Positions 62,824 to 64,000 of a stretch of DNA of 64,000 bases are shown here, piece by piece. Each line of letters starts with the position of its first letter. The first letter of the stretch is position 1. The DNA is from Halomonas sp. 1513 (GTDB lineage Bacteria; Pseudomonadota; Gammaproteobacteria; Pseudomonadales; Halomonadaceae). The translations under genes were made by a program, and so were the position numbers. Location: contig CP019326.1 of assembly GCA_001971685.1 (NCBI GenBank), positions 2,790,001-2,854,000 on the forward strand, given 5' to 3'. The notes under the pieces are model-generated. The model worked only from the letters and a program-made list of their open reading frames with translations. It made no database searches and was not told the DNA's origin.

Positions 62824-63822
62824 TCATCTCGCTGCATCGGGACCGTAGGCTTCACTAGTGACGGCCCCCTGATGGATCCCCTCATCAACTTCCAGATCAT
62901 AGAGCCGAGTAGTGGGACCGTCGACGCGACAGCGCTCCTTGACCAAAGAATGCCATTGATTACGGGCGGCACGTTGGCGGGCGTATTTGGCTGTAATGTC
63001 GCGGATAAACAAGCATGGATACAAAAAGGCAAGCCCAAGAATTAATATAACTGCACGTGACTTCGGAGTTATTCCTTCTTTAACTGATTGTCGATAGCCC
63101 TCTATATTTAATGTGGCTTTTTTTTGTCTTTTCCTGTATCCCTCTAAAGCCGCTTCGCGGTTAGAATTCGACAGTGGGTTACCTTGTTCGTCGAACCAGG
63201 GCCCTCTCTCCATGTAACAACGCAAATACTCCCAAAGCATGCCCTGCGTTTCCGCGGTACGCCCCATCGGCAGGTTCAATTGTAGAGCAATCACCTCCTC
63301 CGGATACCCATAGCGCTGTAGCAACAACTGTAATGGGGTTTCTGTCATTGCTCCGGTATATTGGGTCACGGTGCGGCTCTCCTGCATCCAGGCCACCGCT
63401 TCGTCCCAAGGGACATGGTAGAGCTTGTCCTTGTCCTGGAAATAGACTTCCCTAGTTCGGCGATTAAAGCGAATGGGAGAGGAAGACGGCCAAAAAACCT
63501 CAATCAAAAAGACGGCTGTAGTAATACCAAACATTACGGCCATCGTTGTAAATACAAAGGCAACACCTTCCCAATCCTGAAAAACAATGGGGAATAATAT
63601 TAGGGACATATAAACTGCCCCTAACCCCCACACTCCTGTGAATACCCCCTTCCCCTCTTCCGCACCGCTAGATAGATCCAGATAGTGCTCGGTCTGATCC
63701 TGCACCTCACCCAACTGCATGGGCTGCTGTGCAGCCCGGCGCTTGGGAGATAATACAATCAACTCGTCGGCTAGACCTAGCCGTTGGGAGAGATTGGCGA
63801 AATACGTCTTGATGCTTTGCAT
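62824..63822 (-). CDS. DUF6708-like three-TM protein
   Basis: The 332-residue protein has two close TM helices (FTGVWGLGAVYMSLILFPIVF and VAFVFTTMAVMFGITTAVFLIEVF). Then comes PIRFNRRTREVYFQDKDKLYHVPWDEAVAWM and a third TM (AVILILGLAFLYPCLFI). The RFNRRTREVYF element is the strongest sign of DUF6708. Its ATG 63822 is 3 bases after the stop of the next upstream gene. It may be an adaptor or immunity-type protein of a type VI locus. Confidence 0.6.
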   Translation of the reverse strand: MQSIKTYFANLSQRLGLADELIVLSPKRRAAQQPMQLGEVQDQTEHYLDLSSGAEEGKGVFTGVWGLGAVYMSLILFPIVFQDWEGVAFVFTTMAVMFGITTAVFLIEVFWPSSSPIRFNRRTREVYFQDKDKLYHVPWDEAVAWMQESRTVTQYTGAMTETPLQLLLQRYGYPEEVIALQLNLPMGRTAETQGMLWEYLRCYMERGPWFDEQGNPLSNSNREAALEGYRKRQKKATLNIEGYRQSVKEGITPKSRAVILILGLAFLYPCLFIRDITAKYARQRAARNQWHSLVKERCRVDGPTTRLYDLEVDEGIHQGAVTSEAYGPDAAR

Positions 63823-63825
63823 GGC

Positions 63826-64000
63826 CTAGCCGATCTCGATTTCTATGGGTGAAAGGGTCAGGTCTGGGAACGGGCGATAATAGAGTGTGCCAGCTATCGA
63901 GCGAAGACGCTCGCCCTCCTCATTGACGTGGAACACGCGACGATAGACGGGGCGATCATGCCGATGTTGCCCACCGATATCCAGCTCGAAGTCTTCTTCT
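63826..64000 (-). CDS. C-terminal end of a gene running off the window
   Basis: The 57 visible codons end DLTLSPIEIEIG and stop (TAG) 3 bases before the DUF6708 ATG. A preceding LDIGGQHRHDRPVYRRVFHVNEEGERLRSIAGTLYYRP is beta-rich. I do not recognise a family from this fragment. Confidence 0.6.
   Translation of the reverse strand, partial: EEDFELDIGGQHRHDRPVYRRVFHVNEEGERLRSIAGTLYYRPFPDLTLSPIEIEIG

Overview
The window looks like chromosome from a gamma-proteobacterium of the Halomonadaceae (Halomonas or a close relative). It is GC-rich, with strong Shine-Dalgarno sites, a stand-alone ectoine hydroxylase (osmolyte metabolism), a GntR-prpB-prpC-acnD-prpF methylcitrate operon, a CysB/CysH pair and a trpGDC cluster. 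The placement rests on gene content and protein resemblance; no database search was run.

Layout. Positions 1-24700 hold small transport, detoxification and regulator-target modules: arsH-MFS-PadR, AraC/AhpD-like, ectD, LysR/DUF1127, Lrp/LysE, MarR/DMT/nitroreductase, nfo-Nmad3, ArsR/VOC/DUF899 and SoxR/ABC exporter. Several carry visible palindromic operators. Positions 24700-31650 are the methylcitrate (propionate) operon under a GntR repressor with two matching operator palindromes. Positions 31650-50610 are mostly housekeeping: pabB, cysH, cysB, trxA, an AI-2E family permease, a SIMPL protein, serS, a ydiJ-type FAD/Fe-S dehydrogenase, a two-component system, a Phd/YefM-YoeB toxin-antitoxin pair, a PQQ-type sugar dehydrogenase with a dihaem cytochrome c, and a DapA-family protein. 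A 7-bp tandem array sits at the 3' end of serS.

Positions 50620-56413 are clearly different: more AT-rich, all genes on the minus strand, and each transcription unit followed by an attC-type integron recombination site. I read this as five gene cassettes without a visible integron integrase (a CALIN), cut at one end by an IS3-like remnant that interrupts the last attC. The largest cassette encodes a Rossmann/methyltransferase-like protein translationally coupled to a reverse transcriptase of the Unknown-Group/Abi style. It is a candidate antiphage system and the most interesting object in the window. The other cassettes encode an HNH-like zinc protein, a membrane zinc-ribbon protein, a GRDP-like protein and a one-TM protein.

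After the array come fosA, then trpC, trpD and trpG on the minus strand. Upstream of trpG is a clear tryptophan attenuator: a 16-codon leader peptide with tandem Trp codons and mutually exclusive antiterminator and terminator hairpins. Divergent from it is higBA with its own palindromic operator, then a C-terminal fragment of an AbiEii-like nucleotidyltransferase. The window ends with membrane proteins of DUF6708 type and the tail of one more gene, possibly part of a type VI secretion-associated locus. No rRNA, tRNA or CRISPR array was seen.
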